Made by a program: the position numbers and the translations under genes. A stretch of 64,000 nucleotides of DNA from Chryseobacterium luquanense (GTDB lineage Bacteria; Bacteroidota; Bacteroidia; Flavobacteriales; Weeksellaceae), in the NCBI RefSeq assembly GCF_026460945.1, contig NZ_JAOVZV010000005.1, forward strand, positions 119,528 through 183,527, written 5' to 3'. Below, piece after piece: positions 1 through 9,045 of the stretch. Every line of letters begins with the position of its first letter. Positions within the stretch are counted from its first letter, which is position 1. A model generated the notes under the pieces. It saw only the letters and a program-made list of their open reading frames with translations, was not told the DNA's origin and made no database searches.

Positions 1-61
1 TACCAGCTTCATCAATAAGTTGAGCTCTTTCTTCTGCGCTTAAGGTGTTGTACAGTTGCAT
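1..61 (-). CDS. N-terminal fragment, possibly tRNA uridine hydroxylase TrhO (rhodanese family)
   Basis: A leftward reading frame starts with ATG at 61 and runs off the left edge after 20 codons. It reads MQLYNTLSAEERAQLIDEAG. This resembles the start of Bacteroidetes rhodanese-related proteins of the TrhO/YceA family, which hydroxylate U34 of tRNAs, but the match is from memory and only 20 residues are visible. The catalytic rhodanese domain lies outside the window, so the product name is tentative. Confidence 0.45.
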   Translation of the reverse strand, partial: MQLYNTLSAEERAQLIDEAG

Positions 62-343
62 GCTATAAACGGTTTAAGTGAGAAAAATAATTTTTGCAAA
101 GATAAGCAAATTTTAAAATGACTTTAGCATGACATAAAGCACATTTTGACACTTCTTTCAATCATAAATTTAACCTTTTGGCACTTTATATCATCTATAA
201 CTATGACATTTTGTCTTTAATAATTTTTTAAGCAGTGTTAAACTAACAGCAAAATTATTACATAAACTATAAAATGGTATAATTGTCGTTAAATTTTAGT
301 TAAAAGTGAAACACTTAAGAGTATTTACATACCTATTTAGCAT

Positions 344-351
344 TAAATTTG
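344..351 (+). promoter_or_regulatory. Probable -7 element for the HtrA gene
   Basis: TAAATTTG fits the Bacteroidetes -7 consensus TAnnTTTG and lies 43 bases before the ATG at 395. I see no clear TTG at the -33 position, only a T-rich stretch around 322, so the promoter is weak or activator-dependent. The 280 bases upstream hold no gene. Confidence 0.45.
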
Positions 352-394
352 TGTAAGATAAAAACAACAATTAAACAAACAAAGAAGACATACA

Positions 395-1918
395 ATGAAG
401 AGTACATTTAAAAAACTATTACCATTTGCCGTAGTTGGAGTGCTTTCAGGAGCAACAACAGTCGGTGTACAACAATACTTAGGTCACGATTCTAATAGCG
501 GAGACCAATCTTATTTTACAAAATCGAATAATGCATCTTTTGTTGGCATGAATACGGCCAATGTTGGAGACGATTTTGTAAAAGCATCGAAAACAACTGT
601 TCCAGCGGTTGTAACAATTAAAAATTATCAAAACAGGGCAACAAGCAGAGCTTCAGAACAGGATTTATTTGAGCATTTCTTTGGAAATCCTTTCGGAGAC
701 AGAGGCCAGCAAAGACAACAACAGCAATCACCGGACAATATGCCTTCAGGTTTAGGTTCAGGAGTAATTATTTCGCCGGATGGATATATCATTTCAAACA
801 ATCATGTTGTTGCAGGAGCGAATAAGCTTGAAGTCGTTTTAAGCAACAAAAAATCTTACATCGCAACTTTAGTGGGAACTGATCCCAATACAGACATATC
901 CTTACTAAAAATCGAAGAAAAAGGATTGCCATTTTTAAATTTTGCAAATTCAGATAATATTGAAGTGGGACAATGGGTTTTAGCAGTGGGTAATCCATTG
1001 GGATTAAATTCTACGGTAACGGCTGGAATTATTTCTGCGAAAGGAAGAGGTATAGGAATTTTGAGTGGACAAGGAAAAGCAGCCAACCCGATTGAAAGTT
1101 TTATACAAACAGATGCTGCCATTAACCCAGGAAACTCCGGAGGAGCTTTGGTAAACGTAAATGGAGACTTAATTGGAATTAACTCTGCGATTTCTTCTAC
1201 AAACGGATATTACCAAGGATATGGTTTTGCGGTTCCAGCGAATTTGGCGAGAAAAATTATTGAAGATATTAAGAAATTTGGTATCGTACAAAGAGGTTTC
1301 TTGGGTGTAACATCTATCGATTTATCAAACGATCAATTGGTTGCAGCTTACAATAAAGATAAAAAAACAAATCTTAAACCAGGATCCGGAGTTTACGTTA
1401 CAGGATTCTCTGCAAGTAGCGGAGCTGAAGATGCAGGTCTGAAAATTGGTGATATTATTACAAAAGTAGACGGTGTAGAAATTACAGATTTTGCAGATTT
1501 ATCAATCTCAATCGGAAGTAAAAGACCGGGAGATAAAGTTCAGTTAACTTATTCTAGAAATGGTAAAGAAACTTTAACAACAGTAACTTTAAAAGATCAA
1601 AAAGGTGGAACCTCAGCAAGAACAAAAGCTGATTTAAGCGTCACTGAAAAAATTGGAGCTGAATTCCAAAGTTTGGATGACAGAACAAAATCTTACTATG
1701 GTCTTACCAGCGGAATTGTTGCTAAAAACGTTATCGAAGGAAGCGAAATGGCAAAAGCCGGAATTGTAGACAACTACATTATTACAGACATCAATGGAAA
1801 ACCTGTTAATTCTCAGAAAGATGTAGAAAATATCTTAGGTAAATTTTCAGGAACTGTTCAGATAAAATATATGGACGACTACGGTAGAAATTATACAAGA
1901 GGATTTAAAATGCCTTAA
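395..1918 (+). CDS. HtrA/Deg family periplasmic serine protease
   Basis: Periplasmic quality-control protease and chaperone of the HtrA/DegQ type (507 residues, a normal length). An N-terminal hydrophobic segment (about residues 8-25) serves as signal or anchor. The trypsin domain carries the full triad: His137 in SNNHVVAG, Asp167 in NTDISLLK and Ser248 in NPGNSGGAL. Two PDZ domains follow at roughly 300-395 and 420-500. A Gln-rich stretch around residues 104-111 matches the variable LA loop of this family. The gene stands alone, with its own -7 element upstream and a strong hairpin terminator just after the stop. Whether it is DegP-like or DegQ-like cannot be told from sequence, so I give no symbol. 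Confidence 0.95.
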   Translation: MKSTFKKLLPFAVVGVLSGATTVGVQQYLGHDSNSGDQSYFTKSNNASFVGMNTANVGDDFVKASKTTVPAVVTIKNYQNRATSRASEQDLFEHFFGNPFGDRGQQRQQQQSPDNMPSGLGSGVIISPDGYIISNNHVVAGANKLEVVLSNKKSYIATLVGTDPNTDISLLKIEEKGLPFLNFANSDNIEVGQWVLAVGNPLGLNSTVTAGIISAKGRGIGILSGQGKAANPIESFIQTDAAINPGNSGGALVNVNGDLIGINSAISSTNGYYQGYGFAVPANLARKIIEDIKKFGIVQRGFLGVTSIDLSNDQLVAAYNKDKKTNLKPGSGVYVTGFSASSGAEDAGLKIGDIITKVDGVEITDFADLSISIGSKRPGDKVQLTYSRNGKETLTTVTLKDQKGGTSARTKADLSVTEKIGAEFQSLDDRTKSYYGLTSGIVAKNVIEGSEMAKAGIVDNYIITDINGKPVNSQKDVENILGKFSGTVQIKYMDDYGRNYTRGFKMP

Positions 1919-1938
1919 ACAATAATTAAAACAAACGA

Positions 1939-1971
1939 AAAACGCTGCAAAAATCTGCAGCGTTTTTTTTA
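1939..1971. terminator. Bidirectional hairpin terminator
   Basis: CGCTGCA and TGCAGCG form a 7-bp stem with a short AT-rich loop. An A-run precedes it and T8 follows it, so it can end both the rightward protease transcript and the leftward transcript of the membrane protein that stops at 1989. Confidence 0.85.
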
Positions 1972-1988
1972 TTTTCTGAAATGAAGTT

Positions 1989-2441
1989 TTATTTCTTATT
2001 CATTTTCTCAGCAATTCTTTTCTTTTTATTTCTTTCATAAATTACCTCAACGATTTTTCCACCCATCCAAGCAAATGGAAAAAAGACAAGGAAAATAGAA
2101 ATTTTATAAAATGTAGGATGATATGGAAGAATAATTACATCAAGCATTGCAATAAACAGCATGATGAAACCAATAAGAATTGCATAAGCTACCTTTGCAT
2201 ATTTTACAATCATGGCGGTAACAACACCTCCAACAGTAGTTCCCAACCCTGAAATAAACAGTAAAAAACCAAAGAACGCATCGTTATTTCTCATGCTTTC
2301 TAAAAATCTCTGCCAATGCTCAAAAGGAGCGAATGCTTCAAAGGTAACCCACTTAGGAAATGCTCTTATACCAAGCGTAATAATAAGCCCTGCAATCGCA
2401 AGACCTACCAAAACAGCAAATGTATTTCTTATAAAACTCAT
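1989..2441 (-). CDS. Four-helix integral membrane protein of unknown function
   Basis: A 150-residue protein with about four hydrophobic helices (roughly 5-27, 53-80, 84-106 and 111-132) and a very basic C-terminus (ERNKKKRIAEKMNKK). I do not recognise a family with a known function. Its ATG overlaps the stop of the upstream RidA gene (TAATG), so the two are translationally coupled and co-transcribed. A bidirectional terminator follows. Confidence 0.8.
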   Translation of the reverse strand: MSFIRNTFAVLVGLAIAGLIITLGIRAFPKWVTFEAFAPFEHWQRFLESMRNNDAFFGFLLFISGLGTTVGGVVTAMIVKYAKVAYAILIGFIMLFIAMLDVIILPYHPTFYKISIFLVFFPFAWMGGKIVEVIYERNKKKRIAEKMNKK

Positions 2442-2821
2442 TAATCCTGATGTGCAATCATAGAAATTTCAATGTCAACATTCTTTGGCAAACAAGAAAC
2501 CTGTACCGTTTCACGAGCCGGGAAGCTTTCTGCATCAAGATAAGATGCATAAATATCATTCATTACCGCAAAATCATCCATACTCTTTAGGAAAATACTG
2601 GCTTTTACAACATTTTTAAATGTCATCCCTGCTTCAGTAAGAATCGCCTCAAGATTTTTCATTACCTGATGTGTTTCTTTTTCAATTCCTTCTACTAACT
2701 TACCTGTTGCAGGATCTACAGGAATTTGTCCTGAAATATACAAAACCCCGTTTGCAAGATTTGCCTGAGAATAAGGTCCGATTGCTGCAGGAGCATTCAC
2801 TGTATTGATTATTTTTTTCAT
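2441..2821 (-). CDS. ridA: RidA family reactive enamine/imine deaminase
   Basis: Cytosolic YjgF/YER057c/UK114 family protein that hydrolyses reactive 2-aminoacrylate and related enamines formed by PLP enzymes. The length (126 residues) is typical. The substrate-binding Arg is present as Arg103 in FPARETVQV, with Glu118 in VDIEIS, matching Arg105 and Glu120 of the enterobacterial protein. The N-terminal motif NAPAAIGPYSQA is characteristic. It heads a two-gene leftward operon with the membrane protein and has a TATCTTTG -7 element at 2846-2853. Confidence 0.93.
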   Translation of the reverse strand: MKKIINTVNAPAAIGPYSQANLANGVLYISGQIPVDPATGKLVEGIEKETHQVMKNLEAILTEAGMTFKNVVKASIFLKSMDDFAVMNDIYASYLDAESFPARETVQVSCLPKNVDIEISMIAHQD

Positions 2822-2845
2822 GTATAGATTTATTTATTTTGGGTG

Positions 2846-2853
2846 CAAAGATA
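2846..2853 (-). promoter_or_regulatory. -7 element for ridA
   Basis: On the minus strand this reads TATCTTTG, an exact TAnnTTTG match, 25 bases before the ridA ATG. No clear TTG was found at the -33 distance. Confidence 0.5.
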
Positions 2854-2881
2854 AAATTTAAATTGTAAAATCAGTATGACT

Positions 2882-5470
2882 TTAGAAAGGAGCATTAGGT
2901 TGGGTGAAACTTCTGTCTTTATACTTTAATGCATCACTTAAGATATTTGCTTTAATTCCGATAAAGAAATCATACACTTTGTACTGTCCGAAAGGAACCC
3001 AGTTGAAATTTATCGTAAAACTTCGCTGATCTCTCGAGAAACCGATTCTAGTATATGCCAATTCTTTTGAAACCATATCGTAATGCGTACTTCCGTTGAT
3101 ATTCCAGTAAGGAGTTAACTTAAGACTTCCATCTAAGCCAATTGAAGCCATTTTCGTGGCCGTTCTCGAAAGATTTCGGGAATATTGGTAATTTGCATTC
3201 ACATTTAAAGTCCAGGCTTGCTCAAAGTGAGCATAATTATCATCATCAAAGAAATAATTTTCATTTCGAATTTCTCCTTTTTGAGAATATACTTTAGAGT
3301 AGTCCTTTTTCTCACCAAATAATTCATTGCTTAAAGGATAAGAAACCTGCATATTGAAACCTTGCACACTGAAAGAACCAAAATCCTCAGTTCTGATTCC
3401 GGTATCTGATCCCGGAGCAAACAAAATTTTGTACGGATCTATCGTTAAACTCGTATTAACGCTTAATTTATTATCAAAGAAAGAAGATTGTCCGTTCACA
3501 GAAATAATTGACCAAGGGTGATCTTTTGCAGCAAAATTATAGTTTCCACTGATGTTTAAAGATTCAAACAATTTCATTTTTTTCACGCCGGTAGAATCGC
3601 TTTTAGATTTTACCTTCATCTCGACGTTATTCCCGATGCTATAGCTTAATGCTCCAACCATACCTGTAGAAGGTGACCCAACAATTCCCTGATCAAAAAT
3701 AGAATATGGAGTTAAAGCACCATTTGCATTATAATAATTTCGGGTGTAACCAAACTGAGAACCTCCAAAATCCGGTGAATAGGTGAAACCAATACTTGGC
3801 GTAACCATGTGTCTGATTGCTTCAATCGTAGATCCTTTTTTGAAGTTCAGCATTCCATAAAGCTGAGTCTGCACACTTGCTGTGGTAGAAAAAGTACTGT
3901 AGCCTGCGATTTTTTTATTAAACTGATCAACCTCAATATTGATAATCGGGTCATAATATTTGGTAAGCGTTTTTGTCGTTAAAGCATTATCAATTGTTGC
4001 TCCTAAACTAAACGTAAAATATTTAGCAAATGTAGCATTGGTTCCTAAAGCGATATTATTTTTCAAACCTGTCTGCAATTTATCCCACATGGCATCAGTA
4101 AACATCTCACCAGACTCTGTAACCACAGAATTTGTTAAATTTAAACCTGTATTAACAGTAATATTTTCTAGCAAACCAGATCTTACACCTGTTTTAGATT
4201 TAAATAAATAAAACTGATTGATAGCTACGTTCATTTGAGGCAAACGCAAACTTGCACTTCCATCTGCAAAATTCTGAGAATATGAAGCTGTACTGGTAAT
4301 CGTTGCAGGAAGCTTTAAAAATCTTTTAGTTAATGAAAGCGTTGAGTTTTGTTGCGTTCTCAAGACACTTTGATCCATAATAAAGTTATTATTGACTGTA
4401 TTATTGTAAAACGAAGTACTCGTCATATCCACAGAAGCAGAAAACGTAAGAAAAGGATTTGCTTTTGCATCCTGAGTATGCCTCCAAGCAATTCTGTACG
4501 TACCTGTTTTTGAATAATTACTCAAACCTTTAATTCCACGAACGGTACTTCCAATATCTGCTGAAAAGTTACCCGTATATCTGTATTTTTTAAGATAGTT
4601 TACTTCCGGCCGTAAATTCCAGCTTCCTTTTGTATACACATCTGCAAGAACTTTAAGGTCGAAATGCTCTCCGATCGGTTGATAATAACCAATTCCATTC
4701 AGGAAGAAACCAACATCTTCTCTTTCCCCAAAACTAGGAATCAAAATACCCGCAGATCTTTTACTTGAAAAAGGCAAGATCGCAAACGGCATCACTAAAG
4801 GTGTGGGAACATCTTCAATATACATTTGAGCAGGACCTACAATTAAAGTTGAACTCTCCTTCCCTTTCTGCATTTTAATATAAGATGCTAAAAGGTGATA
4901 ATCGGGTCTTGTATCTTTTTTGGAGATGTAATACGTATCTGTTGTAAATTCTGCGTGACGCATTACAAAAACAGAATCGTTATATTTTTTTGTTTTATCA
5001 GCTACAATTAAACCTTCGCTTTCTTCAGTTCTTGCATTATAAGCAATTGCTTCTCTGGTTTTTGTATTATAGCTAAAGCTTTCTACTTCATATTTTTTTC
5101 CACCCTGATTTACCTGAGCCCACTCAAATACTTTGCCTAAAGAATCTAGCTTTCCGCGGGCAAAAAATATGTTTCGCTCTTCATCAATTGAGATATAATC
5201 TGCATCAATCTGCATATCCTGATATTTTACCTGAGCATTTTTGTTCAGATAAATCATTTTTTTCGGAACATCTCTACGAATATCATCAGCTTTATAGTCT
5301 AAAACATCCTCCAGAGATTCTTTTGCTGCAACTGTGGTATCCTTTTTGGAAATGGTATCATTAATTATCGTAGCTTTAATTGGTCTTTTAGGACTTTCCT
5401 GTGCTAAAAAACTGTTAAAAATTAGGATAATTAAAATTTGTAATATATTTTTGAAGACGGTTTTGTCCAA
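2882..5470 (-). CDS. LptD-like LPS assembly outer-membrane protein
   Basis: Outer-membrane beta-barrel protein of the Bacteroidetes LptD type, expected to insert LPS into the outer leaflet. The 862 residues begin with a signal peptide ending near AQES. An OstA/LptA-like jelly-roll follows at roughly 60-200 (KNAQVKYQDMQIDADYISID is typical). The rest is a long barrel with alternating aromatic and polar strands, plus the PxPLVMPFAILPF segment seen in this family. It is divergent from the amidase gene with about 50 bases between them. It lacks the usual proteobacterial Cys pattern, as expected for this phylum. Confidence 0.88.
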   Translation of the reverse strand: MDKTVFKNILQILIILIFNSFLAQESPKRPIKATIINDTISKKDTTVAAKESLEDVLDYKADDIRRDVPKKMIYLNKNAQVKYQDMQIDADYISIDEERNIFFARGKLDSLGKVFEWAQVNQGGKKYEVESFSYNTKTREAIAYNARTEESEGLIVADKTKKYNDSVFVMRHAEFTTDTYYISKKDTRPDYHLLASYIKMQKGKESSTLIVGPAQMYIEDVPTPLVMPFAILPFSSKRSAGILIPSFGEREDVGFFLNGIGYYQPIGEHFDLKVLADVYTKGSWNLRPEVNYLKKYRYTGNFSADIGSTVRGIKGLSNYSKTGTYRIAWRHTQDAKANPFLTFSASVDMTSTSFYNNTVNNNFIMDQSVLRTQQNSTLSLTKRFLKLPATITSTASYSQNFADGSASLRLPQMNVAINQFYLFKSKTGVRSGLLENITVNTGLNLTNSVVTESGEMFTDAMWDKLQTGLKNNIALGTNATFAKYFTFSLGATIDNALTTKTLTKYYDPIINIEVDQFNKKIAGYSTFSTTASVQTQLYGMLNFKKGSTIEAIRHMVTPSIGFTYSPDFGGSQFGYTRNYYNANGALTPYSIFDQGIVGSPSTGMVGALSYSIGNNVEMKVKSKSDSTGVKKMKLFESLNISGNYNFAAKDHPWSIISVNGQSSFFDNKLSVNTSLTIDPYKILFAPGSDTGIRTEDFGSFSVQGFNMQVSYPLSNELFGEKKDYSKVYSQKGEIRNENYFFDDDNYAHFEQAWTLNVNANYQYSRNLSRTATKMASIGLDGSLKLTPYWNINGSTHYDMVSKELAYTRIGFSRDQRSFTINFNWVPFGQYKVYDFFIGIKANILSDALKYKDRSFTQPNAPF

Positions 5471-5519
5471 TTTTATTCTGTATAATTTGGCTCAAAATTA
5501 ATATAATTTTTATAACTGT

Positions 5520-6815
5520 ATGATGTACAAACCAAATTTTAAAATAATTTTAGCATTTCTCCTGATATTCTCTTCCACATTTATTTTAGCTCAAAAAAAA
5601 TTCACTGTAGTTTTAGATGCTGGACATGGAGGAAGCGATAACGGAGCCAACCGAAATTATCCGGATCTCGGTCTTGTTCAGGAGAAGTATGTTACCTTGG
5701 GAATTGTTCTTAAATTGGGAGCAATGCTTGAGAAAAATAAAGATTTTAAAGTAATCTACACAAGAAAAATTGACGAATACCCTTCATTAACCGACAGAAC
5801 AAATACTGCAAACAGAAGTAAAGCAGATTTATTTATTTCGGTGCACGTTAATTCTTCGCCAAGCAGATCTGCAACAGCAAGAGGTACGGAAACTTTTGTA
5901 CAGGGGCCGGCTCAAAACAGAGAAAATCTTGAAGTCGCAAAACAGGAAAACAGCGTAATTTATCTTGATGAAAAAGATAAAGAAACTTTCGCTTCTTACG
6001 ACGCCTCTTCTCCCGAATCTTTAATTGCTTTAAAACTTCAGCAAAGTAAATACCTTGAAAACAGCTTAATCGTTGGAAGTTTCGTAGAAGGAAATTTTGA
6101 AAAAAGCGGTCGTTTTTCGAGAGGTGTAAAGCAGGAAAACCTTCACATTTTGAGAAGAAGTGCGATGCCTTCAGTTTTAATTGAGACAGGATTTGTAAAT
6201 AATTATGATGATGCAGCTTTCCTAAATTCAGAAAAAGGGCAAGAAGAGACCGCTGAAAACATTTACAAAGCTATTATTGACTATAAAAAGGCGGTTGACA
6301 GAAAAGCAGGAACACCTCAAATTGTTAAAAAACCTGAGCCTGAAAAACCTACAGAGGTTGCACTGAAAAACGATTTCAGAATTTTATTGATGACAATGCC
6401 AGTAAAATATAACGATGGAGATCCCGAATTGAGAGGTTTAAACTATATTTTACCCATCAAAGAAAATGGATTATACAAATACTATTACGGTGTTACAAAC
6501 ATGGCTTCTGTGAAAGATATTAATTTAAAAACAGCCAAAGATGCTGGTTTCAGAAATTCTTATGCAGTAGGATTTATGCCAAATCAAAAACTGAGCATCG
6601 GATATTATAATATTGAAGTGTATGTAGGAAAAGATAAATTGAGCGCCAATTCGTTTATTCTTCAGACATTGAAAGATGTGGAAAGAAACAAATCAAACGG
6701 AATGTTCTACTACACCTACGGAAAAGTTTACACATTGGAAGATGCTGTAAAACTTCAGAAAGAGCTGGAAGGTAAGGGAATAAAAAATACCGTTATTCAG
6801 AAGAATTTTAAATAA
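5520..6815 (+). CDS. N-acetylmuramoyl-L-alanine amidase (Amidase_3)
   Basis: Secreted zinc amidase that cleaves the amide bond between MurNAc and the stem peptide, used in cell separation and wall turnover. A signal peptide covers residues 1-24. The Amidase_3 domain spans about 28-255 and shows the zinc and catalytic motifs VVLDAGHGG (His), QEKYV (Glu), SVHVNSSP (His) and LIETGFVNN (Glu). The C-terminal 150 residues contain a SPOR-like region (GMFYYTYGKVYTLEDAVKLQ), which in this family binds denuded glycan. Two Met codons stand in tandem; either may be the start. Confidence 0.92.
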   Translation: MMYKPNFKIILAFLLIFSSTFILAQKKFTVVLDAGHGGSDNGANRNYPDLGLVQEKYVTLGIVLKLGAMLEKNKDFKVIYTRKIDEYPSLTDRTNTANRSKADLFISVHVNSSPSRSATARGTETFVQGPAQNRENLEVAKQENSVIYLDEKDKETFASYDASSPESLIALKLQQSKYLENSLIVGSFVEGNFEKSGRFSRGVKQENLHILRRSAMPSVLIETGFVNNYDDAAFLNSEKGQEETAENIYKAIIDYKKAVDRKAGTPQIVKKPEPEKPTEVALKNDFRILLMTMPVKYNDGDPELRGLNYILPIKENGLYKYYYGVTNMASVKDINLKTAKDAGFRNSYAVGFMPNQKLSIGYYNIEVYVGKDKLSANSFILQTLKDVERNKSNGMFYYTYGKVYTLEDAVKLQKELEGKGIKNTVIQKNFK

Positions 6816-6826
6816 ACCTTGTGATT

Positions 6827-6856
6827 TTGAAGTTTAAAAGTTTATCAATACTTTTG
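6827..6856 (+). promoter_or_regulatory. Promoter of the tRNA-Glu gene
   Basis: TTG at 6827-6829 and TACTTTTG at 6849-6856 are separated by 19 bases, a good Bacteroidetes -33/-7 promoter. The tRNA starts 14 bases downstream. Confidence 0.75.
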
Positions 6857-6870
6857 CAAACTCAAAATTT

Positions 6871-6942
6871 GGTCTATTCGTCTAGTGGTTAGGACTCAAG
6901 GTTTTCATCCTTGCAACAGGAGTTCGATTCTCCTATAGACTA
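6871..6942 (+). tRNA. tRNA-Glu (TTC), integration site of the island
   Basis: A 72-nt cloverleaf. The acceptor strands are GGTCTAT and ATAGACT with discriminator A; the anticodon arm is CAAGG-TTTTCAT-CCTTG with anticodon TTC; the T arm is CAGGAGTTCGATTCTCCTA-like. CCA follows at 6943-6945. Its body differs from the four tRNA-Glu genes near 40 kb though the anticodon is the same. Its last 17 bases and the next base are repeated at 33802-33819, so an element has integrated here and restored the gene end. Confidence 0.95.
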
Positions 6943-6943
6943 C
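6926..6943 (+). repeat. Left attachment repeat (attL)
   Basis: gattctcctatagactac, covering the T-arm and acceptor end of the tRNA-Glu. An identical copy is at 33802-33819 in the same orientation. Confidence 0.88.
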
Positions 6944-6978
6944 CATATGGTAAGTTACGAATCTTTTCACAAACCCTT

Positions 6979-7008
6979 CAAAAGCCCTATCAATAGGGCT
7001 TTTGTCGT
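6979..7008 (+). terminator. Terminator carried by the island behind the tRNA
   Basis: AAAAGCCCTAT and ATAGGGCTTTT form an 11-bp stem with a two-base loop, followed by a T-rich run. It lies inside the island 37 bases past attL and would end tRNA-Glu transcription in place of the original chromosomal hairpin, which now sits at 33818-33855 beyond attR. Confidence 0.75.
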
Positions 7009-7055
7009 TTTTATACTTTAGTTTATTTGACATCATTTTATATTATTTTATAAAA

Positions 7056-7078
7056 TTTTGTCTCCGGTTTGTCCCTGA
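7056..7078 (+). repeat. Island-end direct repeat, left copy (possible integrase arm site)
   Basis: A 23-base sequence (ttttgtctc....tttgtccctga) recurs at 33734-33756 in the same orientation with two differences. Each copy lies just inside one end of the island, 112 bases from attL and 45 bases from attR. Position and pairing suggest binding sites for the integrase or excisionase; this is inference. Confidence 0.55.
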
Positions 7079-7121
7079 TTTGTTTCTTAATATCCATCTA
7101 AACTAATTTAAAATTTCGGCA

Positions 7122-8198
7122 ATGTCGGTAACACTTAGAACAAAAAAATTACAGAACGGAGCATTTTCATATTATTTAGATATATATCTAAACGGAATAC
7201 GCACGAAAGAAACACTTTTCAAAGTTTGCACTTTTGATGACAAAATTGAAAAAAAACTTTTAGCTGAAAAGATAAGAAATCAAAGAGCGGTAGAAGTAGA
7301 TTATCAAGGTACAGATTTTACACCTTCATATAAGAAAAATATTCAGGTACTTGCCTATTGCAAAAAATATACTGATGACTATACAAAAGCAGACAAAAGA
7401 GTAATTGAATGCTCAATCAAAAAATTTGCTGATTTCTTATCTTTTAAAAGAATTCGTCCAACTATTACATTTAAAGAACTTCATGAGAAAACCGTCAGAG
7501 ATTTTGCGGATTTCTTAAATTATGATGCCGGACTTTCTGGTACTACCCCAATTGGATATTTTAAAAAATTTAAGATGATACTTACCGAAGCTAGAGCAGA
7601 AAAACTTTTAGACAGTAGCTTTCTATCAGGATATAGATTTAGAAGGAGATCTACTGATACAGAAAAAGAAGTGCCGAAGAATATTTTAACTGAAGAGGAG
7701 ATCAATATGCTTTGGGATACAGAATGTTTAAATGAAGAAATAAAAAAGGCATTTCTATATTCATGTTACACAGGTTTGGGACTTGCTGAAATAGCAATTT
7801 TAAAATGGAAAAGTATTAAAGAGAATATGCTTGACACAAATAGAAAAAAGAACAATAGAAGAATTCATAATATGATAAGTCCAAGGATGATGGCTGCTCT
7901 AGGAGAAAGAAAAAATGATAATGAACTTGTATTTAATTTGATTAGCAAAAAAACTAAAAAAATATACACCACAAACGGTGTAAATGCGCTACTAAAAAAA
8001 TTTATTGAGAATGCTGGAATCAAAAAGCACATTACCTTCTACTGCGGCAGACACACCTTTGCTGTAAGATTGCTTATTAACAATACAAATTTAAAGACAG
8101 TTGCGGATGCAATGGGACATAGCAATACTACAACTACGAACAAATATCTTAATAATATTGACTTTATAAAACATATTGCAACAGGATCACTTGCTTAA
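7122..8198 (+). CDS. Tyrosine recombinase (island integrase)
   Basis: Site-specific recombinase of the phage-integrase/XerD fold (358 residues) expected to integrate and excise the island at tRNA-Glu. It has an N-terminal arm-binding region (1-90), a SAM-like core-binding domain (about 100-190) and a catalytic domain (about 195-355). The nucleophile lies in NKYLN near the end, with GHSN before it and the second Arg in YCGRHTFA. The first Arg, normally in TGLR, is Gly here (YTGLGLAEIA), and the His of HxxR is Tyr. Loss of the first Arg is known for the CTnDOT integrase of Bacteroides. The gene sits close to attL and reads inward. Confidence 0.9.
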   Translation: MSVTLRTKKLQNGAFSYYLDIYLNGIRTKETLFKVCTFDDKIEKKLLAEKIRNQRAVEVDYQGTDFTPSYKKNIQVLAYCKKYTDDYTKADKRVIECSIKKFADFLSFKRIRPTITFKELHEKTVRDFADFLNYDAGLSGTTPIGYFKKFKMILTEARAEKLLDSSFLSGYRFRRRSTDTEKEVPKNILTEEEINMLWDTECLNEEIKKAFLYSCYTGLGLAEIAILKWKSIKENMLDTNRKKNNRRIHNMISPRMMAALGERKNDNELVFNLISKKTKKIYTTNGVNALLKKFIENAGIKKHITFYCGRHTFAVRLLINNTNLKTVADAMGHSNTTTTNKYLNNIDFIKHIATGSLA

Positions 8199-8376
8199 TG
8201 TGGATAACTTTTAAAATTGCAAAAAACCACTCACAGGTATCTAAATGTAAAAAATACAGTAGAAAGTAAAAATTACATAAATAAAGATACTTTTATCTAC
8301 TTTGACTTATTCTTATTTTTGATGTGTTAAACAACTCATAATCAACAAAGATGAAAGAGTAAATTTTACACACACT

Positions 8377-8604
8377 ATGAAAGAGATAATGTCTATACAG
8401 GATGTAGCAGAATACACAGGATGGCAGGTTAGTTACTTATATCAACTAACTAGTAAAAGGATAATTCCTTTTTATAAGCCAAGAAATGGAAAACTATTTT
8501 TTAGACGAAGTGAAATCAATGAATTTCTTTTCTCTAGCAAGAAAAAAACGATAAAACAATTAGAACTGGATGCAACAAATTTTAATTACAAAAATTCAAT
8601 ATAA
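8377..8604 (+). CDS. Excisionase-like helix-turn-helix protein
   Basis: A 75-residue protein with a MerR/HTH_17-type winged helix: SIQDVAEYTGWQVSYLYQLT, then the wing KPRNGKLFFRRSEINEFL. Small proteins of this type next to an integrase in Bacteroidetes elements act as excisionases or regulators. It lies 180 bases after the integrase in the same direction. The function is inferred from fold and position. Confidence 0.8.
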   Translation: MKEIMSIQDVAEYTGWQVSYLYQLTSKRIIPFYKPRNGKLFFRRSEINEFLFSSKKKTIKQLELDATNFNYKNSI

Positions 8605-8880
8605 GTGGATAATTTTATATTTATGCATTGTTTGCAATTACAAGATGCCATTCATAAAATTGTTGGTGAATTAAGATTGAAGGTTAAAGATTATAATTCT
8701 TTGATAATTTTAGAAGACTTTTTAACCAATCAGTCCTTCTTTAAAAAAAATGTTTTCGTTCTACTATTCAAAATAGTTGATAAAGGATTAAATGAGACCA
8801 GAAGGAATAGTCACATAAGTGACATTAATCAAGAGACATTCTTTCCGGAGACACTTCCAAGAAATCATTTATTTTTTTAA
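8605..8880 (+). CDS. Small hypothetical island protein
   Basis: An open frame begins with GTG directly after the stop of the HTH gene; a first ATG occurs 18 bases later (MHCLQLQDAIHK). About 85-91 residues, with a helical N-terminal half (LQDAIHKIVGELRLKVKDYNS) and no recognisable motif. Direct abutment to the HTH gene suggests co-transcription. I recognise no family, and the GTG start is weak, so reality is only moderately supported. Confidence 0.45.
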   Translation: MDNFIFMHCLQLQDAIHKIVGELRLKVKDYNSLIILEDFLTNQSFFKKNVFVLLFKIVDKGLNETRRNSHISDINQETFFPETLPRNHLFF

Positions 8881-9045
8881 TTTCATATTTCTCAACAATT
8901 ATTATGTATCGTACTAAATTTCAATATGAGCATTCACACTTACATTTCGGAGTAATAATGATTTGCTAAAAACACTCTATTTTTAGCTACTACTAATCAT
9001 ACAAAGTATCTTATTCTATATATCAAGTACCCAATTTTAAAATAA

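Noticed and set aside
856..1122. Antisense frames inside the HtrA gene
   Set aside because: Frames opposite a well-defined protease domain with no motifs of their own.
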